Of a stretch of DNA of 64,000 bases, positions 21,379 to 34,589 are shown piece after piece (positions within the stretch are counted from its first letter, which is position 1; every line of letters starts with the position of its first letter). This stretch comes from Dermatemys mawii (Eukaryota; Chordata; Testudines; Dermatemydidae). A model generated the notes under the pieces. The model was not told the DNA's origin. It searched no databases and was given only the letters and a program-made list of their open reading frames with translations. The DNA lies in NCBI GenBank assembly GCA_007922305.1, contig ML677334.1, positions 62,412,858 through 62,476,857 on the forward strand. Reading direction: 5' to 3'. Both the position numbers and the translations under genes were made by a program.

Positions 21379-22339
21379 CAGGGGTTGGCAAACTATGGCC
21401 CGCGGGCCACATCCGGCCTACGAGCTAATTTTGTCTGGCCCCCCAAGCTCCCGGCTATTTATAATTAATTATTATCATGAGAATGTCATAAAAACAAATT
21501 TTATGTTTCTAAGATCACTGCTTTTATCATTTATTCTCAGGTAAAAGAGAAAATCCCTGGAAATACAGTATTCATTTTTAGGAGGGAATTCACAAGACTT
21601 GACATTTTATTGAAAGGGTTTCGCAGCTTGTTAAAGTTTGGGAACCACTGCTCTAAGGTGTGCACCGGGGTGGCCACACACAAGAGAATGAAGGGCCTTA
21701 CAGGAGTGGTTCCACTAATTAGCTGCCAGGACCCTGGAGAAAACGCACATGTAAGGTGAGGTGGGGGCCTAAGGGGGAATAGGAGGTAGTGGGCAGTGGG
21801 GTGAGAAGAGGGGGTGGGGAGGGGGTTGGGACATGCAGGGCTGTGGTAGCCAAAAAGGCAACTTTCCCCAGCACCAGAGCTGCAGCTGCCGGTGAGAGAT
21901 GGCTCTCCTTCCCAGACTCAGTTCGGGGGCTGCTGTAGTGAGTGAGAGACCCCCTCCTTCTTACCAGTCCCAGCTCAGGGGTTGCCTTGGCAGAGGACAG
22001 AGAGACCACCCCCTCCTTCCCTAGATCAGGAGCTGCTGCAACAGAAGAGAGAGAGGGAGAGATCTCCCCACCTTCCCAGCCCCAGTTCGGGGGCTACCGT
22101 GGCGGGGGAGAGAGGGCACATCCATTGCATTAGAAAGGTAAGACTACTGATATTAAAATATTATTTGTAGAACAAATTAATTAATTAACAGGTTTTTTTT
22201 AAAAAAAATATAGCACTTTTATCCAAAGCATTTTACAATAGTTAGCTAATGGTACAAACAAAATTTGGAAAGTTCATTAAGTGGTCCACCAAGGCCCTTT
22301 GGAAGTAGTCCATAGGAAAAGAAATTTGAGAACCACTGA
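21379..22339. mobile_element. Composite of hAT-like element fragments
   Basis: It starts CAGGGGTTGGCAAACTATGG at 21379. An inner boundary reads AAGTTTGGGAACCACTG, ending at about 21652, and the block finishes with TTTGAGAACCACTG near 22339. CAG...CTG ends of this form belong to hAT-like families. The start and the inner boundary are not flanked by matching 8-mers, so at least two elements were joined or nested. At 21890-22115 about four degenerate 60-65-bp units (CCCAG..CAGTTCGGGGGCTGC type) form an internal minisatellite. Confidence 0.6.
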
Positions 22340-23632
22340 TCTAGAATATCAATTCTTTTTTCAAGTGCCATCTCACAGTTCCTCAAACTACACACAAAGC
22401 CCATACTTATCCTTCTTCCTTTGGAGGATCCCCTTTTGACCTTATTGATCATCCTCTGATAAGCCCCATCTCAAGCTGAGTATCAGGAAACGTCACTGCC
22501 TATTAGTACCAGTTGCCTATCTTGATATCCCACATCTATTCCTTCATACTCTATGGGCCTGATGGAAAAACTCCCATTGACTTTCATAGGCTTTGGATCA
22601 GACTCCAAGTCAATACAGCTGGTGACAACCATGACTCCTGTGATAGCAATTTAAAATATCTGAAATTGATTGCATCACATAGGACAGGTGGAAGAATCTT
22701 TTTCTGTTGTAATTGAAGTCCCACTTGTCCTGAATGCTGCAGTAAGTTTCTACATTTAGATAAGGCCACTTTGGCCTAAGTGGAATTGGGTTTTGTCTTA
22801 GATAATTGAACAGCGGATCAGGCACGTGCGGTGAGATTAAAGCTTTTCCGAAAACAGATGGTGATGAAAGGGAGGACAAAAAAAATATATAAAAATGTGG
22901 CATTTAGAACAGATGTATTTTACATCTTCCCTATGTTTGTCTTGCTTTTCTGGTATTCACTGAATGAGACGTTCCCAGACTTCAGAATGAAAATAGGAAT
23001 GATACACAGGGCAGATCTAGACTTGTAAGCTATAACAAAGGGAACAACATTATTCACAATAAGGATAACTCGCTTGATGATGGCAAGTACAGAACATGCT
23101 TGGTTGTTTTAGGTAGTAGAGAATCCATATGCTCTAAATTAAACAGATTAGCATAGAGGAGTTTAAAGCTAAATGTGTTAATTATCATGGTCACTGCAGA
23201 CAAGAAAAATGCAATGAACATTCATTCTCTACTCAGTACTGATACCAGAAGTGGGACACACTTCTGAGCCTTATCTACCTTCCATTCAAGTCAAAGGTAG
23301 TATTTTCGATCAACTTTAGGGGAAATTGGATAGAGCCCTTTATGAACAACATCTCTTGGCAATGATTCATTGACATGTCCCTGTACTTTAAGCATTTGAA
23401 GCCATCTGAATTGGTCATTTATCAATGGTGAAGGTTACGATACCGAAGAGTAAAACAAGGGGAGGTAATTTTAAAGGAATCAAGAGGCCAAAGTTGGAAA
23501 GGAGCCTGAAGAGCTGTACTATTTATGTACTCTAAAGGTTGAAAGAAGGTAAAATTTCATAAGAGGTACACTAATATGGAATCACATTCCTGAATTGATT
23601 AGGACAAGACAGACTGTCACAAGCCACAAAAC

Positions 23633-23714
23633 TTCTATTATCTGGAGAAAAACATATATAGCCCAAAACATATATAGCCCTTCTATTATCTGGAGAAAAA
23701 CATATATAGCCCAA
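23633..23714 (+). repeat. 48-bp tandem duplication
   Basis: TTCTATTATCTGGAGAAAAA begins at 23633 and again at 23681. Both copies continue into ACATATATAGCCC, and that short word is itself duplicated inside unit 1. Confidence 0.92.
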
Positions 23715-25218
23715 AGCCTCACATAATGCAGATTGAGCTAATCAAAAGCCAGCATCTACCTTGTCAGCTTCCTCTCAAGGACCAAAACAGTTACAAATAT
23801 TTTCTACAATCAGCACAATTTGACATATTTCTCTGCAGAAACAAACTTGAGCATGGCCAAAAGAAGTTAAAGGAAACATTTAAGAGGAAATTGACTGTTG
23901 GGTTGAAAATATAATTTAATAGCTTCCGATATGATTTTTATAAAAGGCTTTGCATATTTTGGGTTAGCTGGTTTTCAAGTGGTAATGTGTACAATACATA
24001 ACTGCAATTATTCTAAAGGGAAGATAAGTAGGCTGGAATATGAAATATGTTTGGATTTCTGAACACTGAACTGAAGGCTGGAACTGTACATGATAAAACT
24101 GATACAATTCTGTTTAAATAATGGGCCAGATTCTCAGCTGTAGCTTAATTAACTTCAATGTGGATCTGTAGTCATTTGTTTCCTGTAAAAAATAAACTGA
24201 GTCATGCATGCTCAAAGCCATTTCTCAGTAATTATTTCAGGGGTCACAGTCTCCTAGATTATCTATGATTTTACTTGTTTCTTCTAACATCTGTGTCAGA
24301 AATACTCAGTTATACCACAACTATCATACTTGGGGAATTTTCTTAAAGCACCAGCTCCTGGAATCATGTTATTACATGAGAATCTCAGCTTTTGTTTGGA
24401 AAAAATTAAGTTCCAGTCCTCTCGCTTGCATAGAAAACTTCAAAAACATAATCTGAGTATATCTTAAAGGCTCAAACCAGAAGACAAATACAATCAACCC
24501 AATCTGACTTAATATCATGATTTAATATAATTTCATTTTTTTCTGAATAATAATTTTTCATTACTTCAGATTGGCAATACTGAAATTTAACAATGCAAGC
24601 CAGGTGATCAGAAGAGATCTAACCACTGAGTCATTTCTAATATAGACCACAAAAAGCAACAAAGGTAATTTAATACTTTAACAGGTTGGCAGCATTTCAT
24701 GAGGCGCTACACCCTACTAGCACATGTTGATTTTGCTGAGAGAGGATAAAATGGATTTGCTGGTTCACTGAGGCAGGTAGCTCATAACCCACCTGACTTT
24801 AGTGATTGTGGCTCTCTGGAAAGAGGGTATCTAGAGGAAGAACAGAGAAGTCCTAAGGTAGGATCTCTAATGGCAACTGGGGACAAAGCCTGAGCTCAAC
24901 TTAAAGTCACTAAATTTCTTTGCTTTGTTAAGAAAGCCAACCTCTAGGAAGGGAATGAGTTTTTAAACACTGAACAGTGCCTGAATTTTATTTTACAGCA
25001 CAGTGGAAAGGCTTCTGCTCAGTAGTACGTTCAGATAAAATAGATGGATCAACAAATGAAGATGTAGTACCAGGAAAGTCTCACTCAACACCACACTGAG
25101 AAAAAAACACAAGCACTAGGAATAATGGAAATAGGATTGCTAACAGTAACTGAATCTCACAGACTTCCTGTTGCTTGAAGCAGCATCTTGTCAATTCTCT
25201 CGCTTCTAGTTATCCCAT

Positions 25219-25449
25219 TTATTCTTTATCAGCTGGCACACATGGCAAGTATGTAAAGGTGCCTTGATGACTCATAACAATGACACTTCCATTACAGCTG
25301 CTCTGCCAACTGACGTAAAAATTAACTTCCAAAGAGATCAGCCACGATACAGGTGACTCTTGGCTCTGAAAGGAAACTGACATTTGGTCAGCATAAAAGC
25401 ATTTGCTGCCAACTGCTTCATTCACAAGCACCTCCTGCAAAATAGCCTG
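25219..25449 (-). other. Possible unrecognised coding exon on the - strand
   Basis: On the - strand TGCCTTTCAG near 25450 could be a splice acceptor. From there a frame runs open through QEVLVNEAVG..., a Trp/Ser/Cys-containing stretch (SWLISLEVNFYVSWQSSC) and CVPADKE to a TAA that overlaps an AATAAA signal. The amino-acid mix is less skewed than in the chance frames nearby. I recognise no protein family. It could be a terminal exon, a pseudogene piece or chance. Confidence 0.2.
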
Positions 25450-27899
25450 AAAGGCATTTTTTTGTAAAGCATAAGAAGGCGGAACAAAAGGGGAAAAATA
25501 TATTACTTTTGCAATTAAACTCTTCAGCTGTACTGGTACACTACTGCAGGACTTAAGTATTTACATGAATGACTGAAAAATGTCAACAACAAAACCACCA
25601 CTAACTGTTTCTGCTGGGCCATTCCAGTCAACCAAGCTTCAATGAAAGAAGAGGAAAAGACCAGAGACGTAACCTCTCAAAAACAAAGATTTGAAGTCTT
25701 CAGACTGACATCATTCCACTCAGTACGACCTTTGTTACTGCTTCAGAGATATTTTTCCATGGGAGACTACTGCCTTTCCCAGCACTTAGGAATCTATGTC
25801 TCAAAGATGTTAAGTCATAGCTTCGCAAGCATAACTTACAAAAGCAGCACAATCTTCAGAGATCATAAAAACCCATCCTTATTAATGGAAAGGTGAACAT
25901 TGCAAGGAAGCAGCAGCAGCGTAGTCAAAAGTTCAGACATTCCGGGATACAGGGAATAGGAGCTCATCCTTGAGCTGCCAAGTGATTGGAGAAGTCAGAA
26001 AATGTTCTACATTGGGTCTATCACCATCTTTAAATATGTAGTGATAGCACAAAGTATTCAACAGGGAAGTGCTCATACATAAACACTTCCCCACCCTTAC
26101 CACCACCACCCCCACAGTTTTCAAAAACAATCAAGAACTAAGTATAGTAAATAATGTTTGAATATACTTGTTCTTAAGGAGTTCTGTAAAATCATTTTGA
26201 GTATATAGTTTTAAAAGAAAGGCAAGTAGTAATAACAAACAGCCATGTTCTGTGTTTTAGAAGCTCTGCAATTCCATTTCTAAATGACTAATCCAATGAG
26301 GATGAAAGCCAAATGGTATATATTAGGAAACGAAACAAATTATCAAGGAAAAAAGGAGTAACCGTCCACTCATCACTATTTTAGAACAAGCAATACCTCC
26401 ATCCCTAGTTATAAAAGTTAGTTTATGAGAACGGTTTTCAGAAACCTTTAGTGATCTTGAATGCCCAACCTGAAACAATTTAAAGAGTTTTCAGAGGTCA
26501 AATGTTCAGCATTTGTCAGGCCTCCTTATGGAAGAGCACTGAAAACTAAAGCACTCAAAGAGTAGTAGCCACATCTGGAAGCCTCTGACAAAAAGTGTAA
26601 TCTAACCTCTCTTTAATTTTCTCATTTGCCTTCTGCTCCCACAGGATGGGCTTCATCTGCCCACTCCAAAATGTAGGTCACAGCCAGCCATATGGTCACT
26701 GTTTAATCCACCCAGTAAAAGAAACAAACAATCACATGAAACTGTTGCAATGGGCTTCTAATTGGTCGGTTGTACTGGACGCTTATGAACTTTATAAAGT
26801 CATTTACTCTTCATAGGCAGCTGTGGATGCTCTAAGAGGTTAGAGTTGACACATGCACCCTGTACACTCATCCCCTCACACCTATTTTACACTAGTGTAG
26901 CTTCAGTGGAGTTACTGTATTCCTGATATTCACTGGTTGGAGAGGCGAGACCATTGCTCCTGATGTAGACATAAAACGAACTGCGTGCTTTGAACATGCA
27001 ATAGCAAGCAGGAAACGAAAAGCAAAAGCATATTAGAATGATCATGTTGGTCCCCATTCTGTCTGTTACACAGTTCCATGGAGACACACATAAAACTGCA
27101 ACTTTAGCTTGAGGGTATGAAATCTTCTCTCCCACTCAAAACCCATGGTGGAAGCCAGCAGAAGATATCTGATAGGGTGTTACCTCCCTCATATGGACAC
27201 TCATCCAAAGGTGACTCTAAAGATTGGCTTCTCTGAGTGGATCTTTTTCAAAGAGCTGTTCTATCCAGGAGCAGCAAAAACCTGTGGGTAGACAACACTA
27301 AAAATTCAAATTCACTTGGGGGGGGGGGGAGGAAGCATGTTTTGAATTGTTGGCTCAGGATCAAAAAAGGTAATATTGCCTTTTCTGTGACTTGCTATTA
27401 AAAGTTCATCTTGCCCATACTCGAATGAAAGAGCAACGAACTCTCATTCAAATGTAATTGTGAACAAAAACTACATACAAAGCCCTGTGATCAAAGAAGC
27501 TTTTGATGAGTACTAAATATCCAGTGTGAAATGGATATACAGCTGGAGAGGCATTTCCTTATTTTTCCCCATGGAGACAACATAGATATAATGGAATAAG
27601 ACTTAATAGAAAATGGAAATGTGAAACTCGTACTTGTGTAGACTTCCCTAATACAATTAGACAGTCACTTACAAACAACAGATCTGGAAGCTTTTTGTCT
27701 CTCTTTTTATTCCCTTCAAAAAAAAATGCAAAGGGAATTAGAATGTGTATAAGAGCTTGTTGTTCCTGCAAAATCATAATAGCTCTCTCCTAACATCAGA
27801 TGGGACTCAATCTCCCTTTCTGAAATAGCAAAGGAGTATAAACCAGAGAGACACATTTTATGAGGAAAAGGATACTAAGAATAACTATAAATCAGTATT

Positions 27900-28130
27900 G
27901 TATGCAGTGATGTTGTAGCTGTATCAGTCCCAGAATATTGAGAAACAAGGTAGGTGAGGTAATATATTTTATTGTGCCAGCGTCTGTTGGTGAGAGACAA
28001 GCTTTTGAGTTACACAGAGCTTTTCTTTCAGTCTGGGAAAGGTACTCAGAGTCACAGCTAAATTGAGGTTAAACAGATAGTTTAGCATAAGTAGTTAGCA
28101 CATATTCTAAGGAACCATTCAAGGTGAATT
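27900..28130 (+). repeat. Dispersed reptile repeat fragment
   Basis: Ordered text GATGTTGTAGCTGTATCAGT, TTTTATTGTGCCAGCGTCTG, GTGAGAGACAAGCTTTTGAG and AGTCTGGGAAAGGTACTCAG resembles a repeat I recall as common in turtles. Class unknown, ends approximate. Confidence 0.55.
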
Positions 28131-28143
28131 GAAGGTGGATGTA

Positions 28144-28261
28144 GAGTGACCAGATAGTAAATGTGAAAAATCAGGACTGGGGTAAGGGGTAATAGGAGCC
28201 TATTAAGAAAAAGACCCAAAAACTGGGACTGTCCCTGTAAAATCGGGACATCTGGTCACCC
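28144..28261. mobile_element. 118-bp TA-flanked MITE, copy 1
   Basis: It runs from GAGTGACCAGAT to ATCTGGTCACCC with TA on each side (28142-28143 and 28262-28263). Inverted ends plus TA duplication fit a Tc1/mariner-type non-autonomous element. Its partner copy at 42341-42459 has the same length and inner text (GTGAAAAATC...GACTGTCCCT). Confidence 0.8.
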
Positions 28262-28263
28262 TA

Positions 28264-31200
28264 GGGGAATGGGCCACTCCATGAAAATAGTGGCACAAAG
28301 AAATGGAAAAAATCACCTAAAATGAGCAAAAGTTGGAGTAATTTGCATCTTATAAAATAATTTGTACAAAGGAAAAATAAGTTCACACTGTATTACAATA
28401 TATGTGAAGTACTCTCCATATTTGGAAGATTAAGCATGTATTGTAACCCTAGATTTACAGTGCTTCATCCATTAAAGATTATTTACAGTTCATATTTAAT
28501 AGAAAGAATCAAATGACAATTTATTCAAGAAAGGTTTATCAGTTTCACTAATTTCCTGACACTTATTTTCTGTTGAAGGAAGCAGTTAACAGTAAAGCTT
28601 TTGATGTTAATGTATTTATTTTGAAGGCCAATATTGACAGCCCAGGGTTCTTTCCACACAACAGGTAAGAGCACATAGACCTCACAACTTTTCTAAAAAC
28701 AGAGATTTCCCCCTAATTATAGAAGAACTTGTCTCCAAGTCTATTACTCTTCTTTTCTTGAGACTTCCAATAAAGGGAACAATTGTGGAGCATTTGTTTG
28801 TGGTATTGATGCATGCTCAATATGAGACCCCCAACAGCACTAACAACTCACAATCATTTCCAACAAGGACTATTCCAAAAGGGTATGTGTAAACACTTGT
28901 TGAAAGGGGAAAACACAAATATATTCTTTGGGAGTACGCACAAGCGACTTGTGTTTTACAACAATGTTCGTTGAAAGAGGACATCCCAGGGTTACTTGCG
29001 TGTTTGTAGGATAGTTCATGGAAATGATCATGTAGTCACACTAAAATATTTGTGATTCCTTCCTCTTGGCTTATCAAAGTGGCAGTAATTTAATATGGTA
29101 ACAGACCCAATACGCACCAGGAATAAGTATCATTTTGTTTAAGACATATTTGAAGAGCTCACAAAGACCCATAGGCGGATTTTGTTTTTTTTGCACAGAA
29201 ACGTTTGAGGAATTATGAATCACAAAAACTCAAAAGCTCTTCAGACACTTCTTCATAACCAGAAAAAAAGGGCCACATTTTTCACAAACTAAAAGTTATA
29301 GTTTGCCAGAGTTCTACTACTGGCCAAAGTCTGATTCAGATCGGTGTAACAGAACACAGAAATGGAAGTCTCCATTTTTCATTACCAATCCTGTGTCAAC
29401 CATTCCTTTCTTCTCTTCTACTTGTATTAATAAAAAATAAAAATAAAAAGACATTATTATTTGATGCTAGAACTTTGCCTGGAACTAAAACAAAATATTG
29501 TTTATGGGTAAACTAAGACTGTTCATGACATCTAAACTCATTAAATTAGGAGCCATGAAATGTCTTACAGTTTAAGTGGATGTAATTCTTAAACAAGATT
29601 ACCAAACTAATGCACTGGTCAATACACTTATTAAATGGATTACCGCAAACTGTACTGACTGTGACATTTTGACAGCATTAAAGATATAATTACATGCCAG
29701 TTGCACAAAAGTGCAATCAAAAACAGGAACATTTCCTCACTATGAAGGGCACAGCTCAAAATTACTGGAAGTTTATTAAATAATAATAAAAATATCAAAG
29801 CTTTTCTGGCTGATTCTAGTGTCAATTGATTCTGACCATTTAAGAATTAAGATTAATTATCTGATAGCAGGCATATTAATTTTCCTATCAACGTCTGGCA
29901 GTAGGGTTTAAATTTATTTCTGTTTTGATTAAACCTTCTCCATCTACCCATGCTGTCGCTAATGTAACAGTCCAGCCGTTGTCAAAATAATGCCTGTTTC
30001 TTTCATTTGTATTTAGCATTGCTTGAAGTTTCACACCGGAAGCTGGTGTCATATAAGGTTAATTCATGGGTCTTTCACCTCTGGTGACCTGGAATCAAAT
30101 CTGGTTTAATTTAAACTGAAACGGGTTAGACCAAGACATACAATCTTACAATCAGGCATTATTTGGAAGCACCCTAGAACAAAAGAGAAGGGACGTTTTA
30201 GATAAGGAACCAAATCATTGACTGAATTAACACTGTTGAAAAAAAAAATATCACCTCCCTCTCTTCCCACAGCATTATGGGCAAAGGAGCTTTTTAGGAC
30301 TGATGGTTAAGTGTTAATGTGTTACTACCTTATGCTTTGTATAAGTACTTGGCACTCTGAGCACGTCATGAATTTTTTGCAGGAAAAAAAAAATCATTAA
30401 ACTCTCTTCTTTGGACCCAAAAATGCTGAGATGAAAAATAAAATACTGAATACTTGTATCAGAGAAATGGAACAATTTTAAAGTTAGCAAATGCTGAGAA
30501 AAATTCTGGGGATTTTTCTAAGCTTTTAGTTCTTTAGACTTGATCTTAGCTCCTCAGAGGAAAAGTACCCAAAGTATTATAAAAAAGATTTTCTACTGAA
30601 ATATCATATAAAAGGTTTGATCCAGTTGCACTGAACAGCTTCATAAATCACAATGGGGATGTTGGCAGGTATGGTACTTTCCATAGATTTTGCTGTGTAC
30701 AATATTTCATTTCCCTTCAAGAGGCATTTTGATTGTTACGAAGCTGCTGCTTAGAGAGAAGAAACAAAAATGCTTCATTTCCTTTACTATTTCCTCAATG
30801 ATCTGAACAGCATAGCTGGAGTTTATCCAAGAATTTTCAACCAAAGTACAGAATAAAGTAGTTTAAATAAAAAACAGAACAAAAAGCATACATCCCAAGC
30901 GTGCTGAATTCAAATTTTCAGTCATGATATTGGATGTTTCATATAGGCCAATCAGATTTTTTTTTTTTTTTACCAAAAGGTAAATACCCAGAGGCAAAGA
31001 TTCTGAAACAAACAGGAGTCTAAAGCAAAGTTCCTAAATCAGTGGTCTGATTCTCAAGACTGCTGAGCATCAAAGAGGCCGCTCTGAGATCCGGGGAGCT
31101 TGACACTTGAAAAATCAGACTATTGGTTTAATGCTAAATATGGATCTAAACCCCTCATTTTAGGCTCCTATTTTTCAAAATCTTGACCCTTGTCTGTTTG

Positions 31201-31335
31201 TGCATTCCAGGTGGATATAATGAAAATGAAAAATATGTCCTCCCTTCTACCTTTCTTCTAGAAATCATCTTCCTCTCCTGCTACTCTCACCAGGTCAATC
31301 CACTCCTTGAATCATTGTACTATTTCTACTTGACA
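28264..31335. other. Unannotated AT-rich sequence
   Basis: About 3 kb without a gene or repeat that I can support. Confidence 0.4.
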
Positions 31336-31584
31336 GGTTTAAGATTACAGCCGAGTTAGTCTGTATCTGTAAATAAGATGATGAAGACTTGTGGCACTTT
31401 AGAAACTAACCAGTTCATTTCAGCGTAAGCTTTCATGGGCTATAGCTCCCTTCATTGGATGCATAGAATGGAACAGAAGTAAGATGTATTTATATATACA
31501 GAAAAAACACACAAAAACAAGAAGTTATACATTAGCATACCAATTCTAAGAGGCTGTTGCCACAAGTCTTCATCATCTTATTTA
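31336..31584 (-). repeat. Dispersed reptile repeat with a 27-bp perfect fold-back
   Basis: It reads as the reverse complement of the family at 17974-18105 (GAGTTAGTCTGTATC, TTGTGGCACTTTAGAAACTA, AGCTTTCATGGGCTATAGCT). The segment 31370-31396 recurs exactly as its reverse complement at 31558-31584, enclosing about 160 bp. Confidence 0.75.
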
Positions 31585-33782
31585 TTTCTATTTGAGGATC
31601 TTAACAGTCACCTTCAAGGCTCTGGACAGGTATTTCTCTCATCCCTTCCTACTCCCAGTTTCCATGGCCTTTGCTCCCCACAAGTCACTTTTTGCATCCT
31701 TCTCATGTCCCTTCTTGCATATTACCCAGTCCACTTGGAGCACTCTCCCTTTTCTATGCACCAACTGAGCACTCTCTGTTCATCCATGTCTCCATTTAAA
31801 ACAGTTCTTCTCCAAAGCCTTTCAAGTACTAGGTTTTAAACTCCATACCATTTTATGATTAAACATATTATGGGATAAGATTTTAACTGGGATATTAAGT
31901 GATCCTCCACTTGTGCATTTGCCCGTATTAGCACTTGCTTTGAAGGTACAAACATCTGCTATAAAATTTAATATTTTCTAGTGCTCTTTAAACAATTTAA
32001 TGCACACATTAGATAGTCATCAAAATTAGCTCTATTACACAGTGGAGAGAGGAGGGAGTGTAATTGGCATTCAGAGCCCTCAGAAAGGGCCCATACTATC
32101 ATGTACAAATACCTGCCCCCAGCCTCTCTCTATCCACTGGGTTTTGGAACCCATGTCGCTTCCCTAGCGAGTGCTACTTAGTTCATGGCGAGTCCCTCCA
32201 TCTTAAAAGGCCAAGTACAGCTCCACTTTCCTTGATTCACATAATGAGGATAACAATACTTTATTCTTTCTGCCCAATAACAGAGAAACTGGGGATCCCA
32301 TAGCAACCAAAGTGACCATTTAGGCTGCTGTGGGCTTATGCTAGGCGGGATGGGGTGTGCCTATGCAAACGAGATCAGCCCCTGAAGTTTTTTTTCACAG
32401 CTCATCACCAGATGTCAGGGTAGAGCTCATCCTGACTCTGCTTACACTTGTATACCACACATCAGACTGTTATGATACACCCAAAATTTTGTAAATGCTC
32501 AAGTAGATGCAGCAAATATAGCAATGTGTCTCAGAATTGTATTGTAAAGATATGTAATGCAATTTAGACCCTGATTCAGGAAAGCACATATGTACATGCT
32601 AAAGCAGTATTGCCATCTCTCACAATATGATTGGGTATTTGTGATACTCTGTTTTTTCTAAAAACCAACTCCTGAAGTCATGGGATTAAGTAGAAAATTC
32701 AGCTTTTTTTAAAAAAAGGTACTCACTGTCATAAACACCAAGAAAAGCTTGAAAACGTAATCCAAAGAGGCTCAAAAAAAAAAAAAATCAGAAGTTACCA
32801 GAAAAGAACAGACCAAATTTGTAAACTCCTAGCAAGCCCAGATCCTCCTGTGTTTGTGCAAGTCTTGATCTGCCTCTTTCATCGTAGGTCACCCTAGTTA
32901 TAGCTCTCAATCCAAAACTTGAGACAATCTGTTAGTTTTGAGGACTGAATTATCTCCCAAGAATTTAACTAAATTTTTGGAAGAATACACTGAGAACTCA
33001 TCTAACTTCCATTCCTTTTTGCCTCTCCTCTTCTGCCCGAGTTTGATTTCTATTTATTTAACTTTTTAAACTCTTCATCCTGGTTTCATGACAGGAATTA
33101 AGCAATCACAATAGTTTCCTCCTCAGGGCATTGACCTTTAAGGGCTTGTGCTTTGTGATTATCTGCCTTCTCAAAGAAATAAAACACAAGATTAAGCTTT
33201 TGCCATTAAAGCCTTAATCTCCTATAAAGAATACCACAGAAATCAAGTATAATGGCCAAAAAAAGTACAGCATTCATAAAGCTTATAGGAAGAAAGGAAC
33301 AAAAGAACCTGCTCTCTGAATGATTGAACCTTAAGATTTAAAATAAAATATTCCTTTTCAAAAAACTTCTGTAACACAATATATCAATGGCATCAAATGC
33401 ACTGATTTTTTTTAACATATTAGCGCAACCATTTTGACCAATCTGAAAGGACTGAACATATTTAATCCTACACTGTTTCTGACTTTTTATTTGGTGAAAA
33501 AGCGAAGGATAGCTTTTAGGTAAAATCCATTGTGATTGCTCAGAGCCAAAAAACAAGATGGAAACAATCTTGCTTTTTTTTTGTTTACTATTGACACCAT
33601 CACATCATCCATGAGCAGTTCTGTAATACACCAGCCTCTATCGGACAGTGCCCTGATTTTACTGCACGTAAAAACTAAAGTGTTTTTTTTCCTAGAAAAG
33701 AACTCCATCAGAGTAATCTGTCCTCAGAGGCTTAATTCTTTTTCTCCTCAGGGTTTCTGGCTGCTGGAAAAAGGAACTGCTG
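31585..33782. other. Unannotated AT-rich sequence
   Basis: No supported gene or repeat is seen. Short A- and T-runs occur. Confidence 0.4.
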
Positions 33783-34010
33783 ATTTGGAATTTGATCCTG
33801 CAAGCCCATAATTGTTTGAATAGATCTTTTACACAAGTAGCCCCCCCACCCCCTGAACTCAATGGGACTAGTGTGAATAAGGATTACTCAAGTAAAGGAT
33901 TGCAGTACTGGGATGGACTATTTCTTTTGTTCAGCACTCAGCATAATAGTGTCCTAGTCCAGGACTGGGGCTCTTAGGTGCTATGCTAATACAAATAATC
34001 AAATAACCAT
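33783..34010 (+). repeat. Palindromic MITE relic followed by a retroposon tail
   Basis: GATCCTGCAAGCCCATAATT ... CTCAATGGGACTAGTGTGAA ... AAAGGATTGCAGTA matches the inverted-end family also seen at 48259-48395. From 33900, GGACTGGGGCTCTTAGGTGC ... AATACAAATAAT is a repeat tail shared with 18487-18600 and 61332-61445. Confidence 0.5.
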
Positions 34011-34059
34011 AAAAATGTCCAAAACAAGGTGAACGTCATATGATGCATAATGAAGTATG

Positions 34060-34583
34060 AGTTAATGTGCTGCTATTGTGGAAAAGGTTCAGATCATTCT
34101 GGGATGTATTAAAAGGAGTGTTGTAAGTAAGACATGGGAGATAGTTGTCTCTTTCTACTCAGCCTTGGTGAGGCCTCAGCTGAAGAACTGTAGCCAGTTT
34201 TGGGCACCACACCCCATTGGGCAAGGTTAATTTAGAGAAGAGAAGGTGAAGTGAGATATGATATCAGTCTTCAAATATTTAAGCGCTGTTAAAAAGAGAA
34301 CTGTGATCAACTATTCTCCATGTGCACTGACAGTCGGATGAGAAGCATTCTAATGAGTTTGCAGCAAGGAAGATTTAGGTTAGATATTGGGGAAAACTTT
34401 CCAGTTACAAGGATAGCTAAGCACTGGAAGAGGTTACCTCGGGAGATTGTAGAATCTCCATCACTGAAGGCTTTTAAAAACAGGTTAGACAAACACCTGT
34501 CAGGATGCACTAGGCCTCTGTGGGAGCGGGGAGGAGGGGGAGCAGATGGATTTGAAGTCCCTTCCAGCTCTACAATTCTGTGA
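34060..34583 (+). mobile_element. CR1-type LINE, 3' end
   Basis: The sequence encodes scattered pieces of the CR1 reverse-transcriptase C-terminus. A clear stretch near 34440-34510 translates to RLPREIVESPSLKAFKNRLD. The copy ends in CCAGCTCTACAATTCTGTGA, the short repetitive CR1 tail. It is 5'-truncated, as is usual for CR1, and its frames are broken. Confidence 0.85.
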
Positions 34584-34589
34584 TAATCT

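Larger units (their letters stand above)
22340..27899. other. Unannotated AT-rich sequence, 5.5 kb
   Basis: Mostly unique, with no gene I recognise. It includes the short tandem duplication at 23633-23714 and the possible exon at 25219-25449, listed separately. A G-run lies at 27320-27329. Confidence 0.45.
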
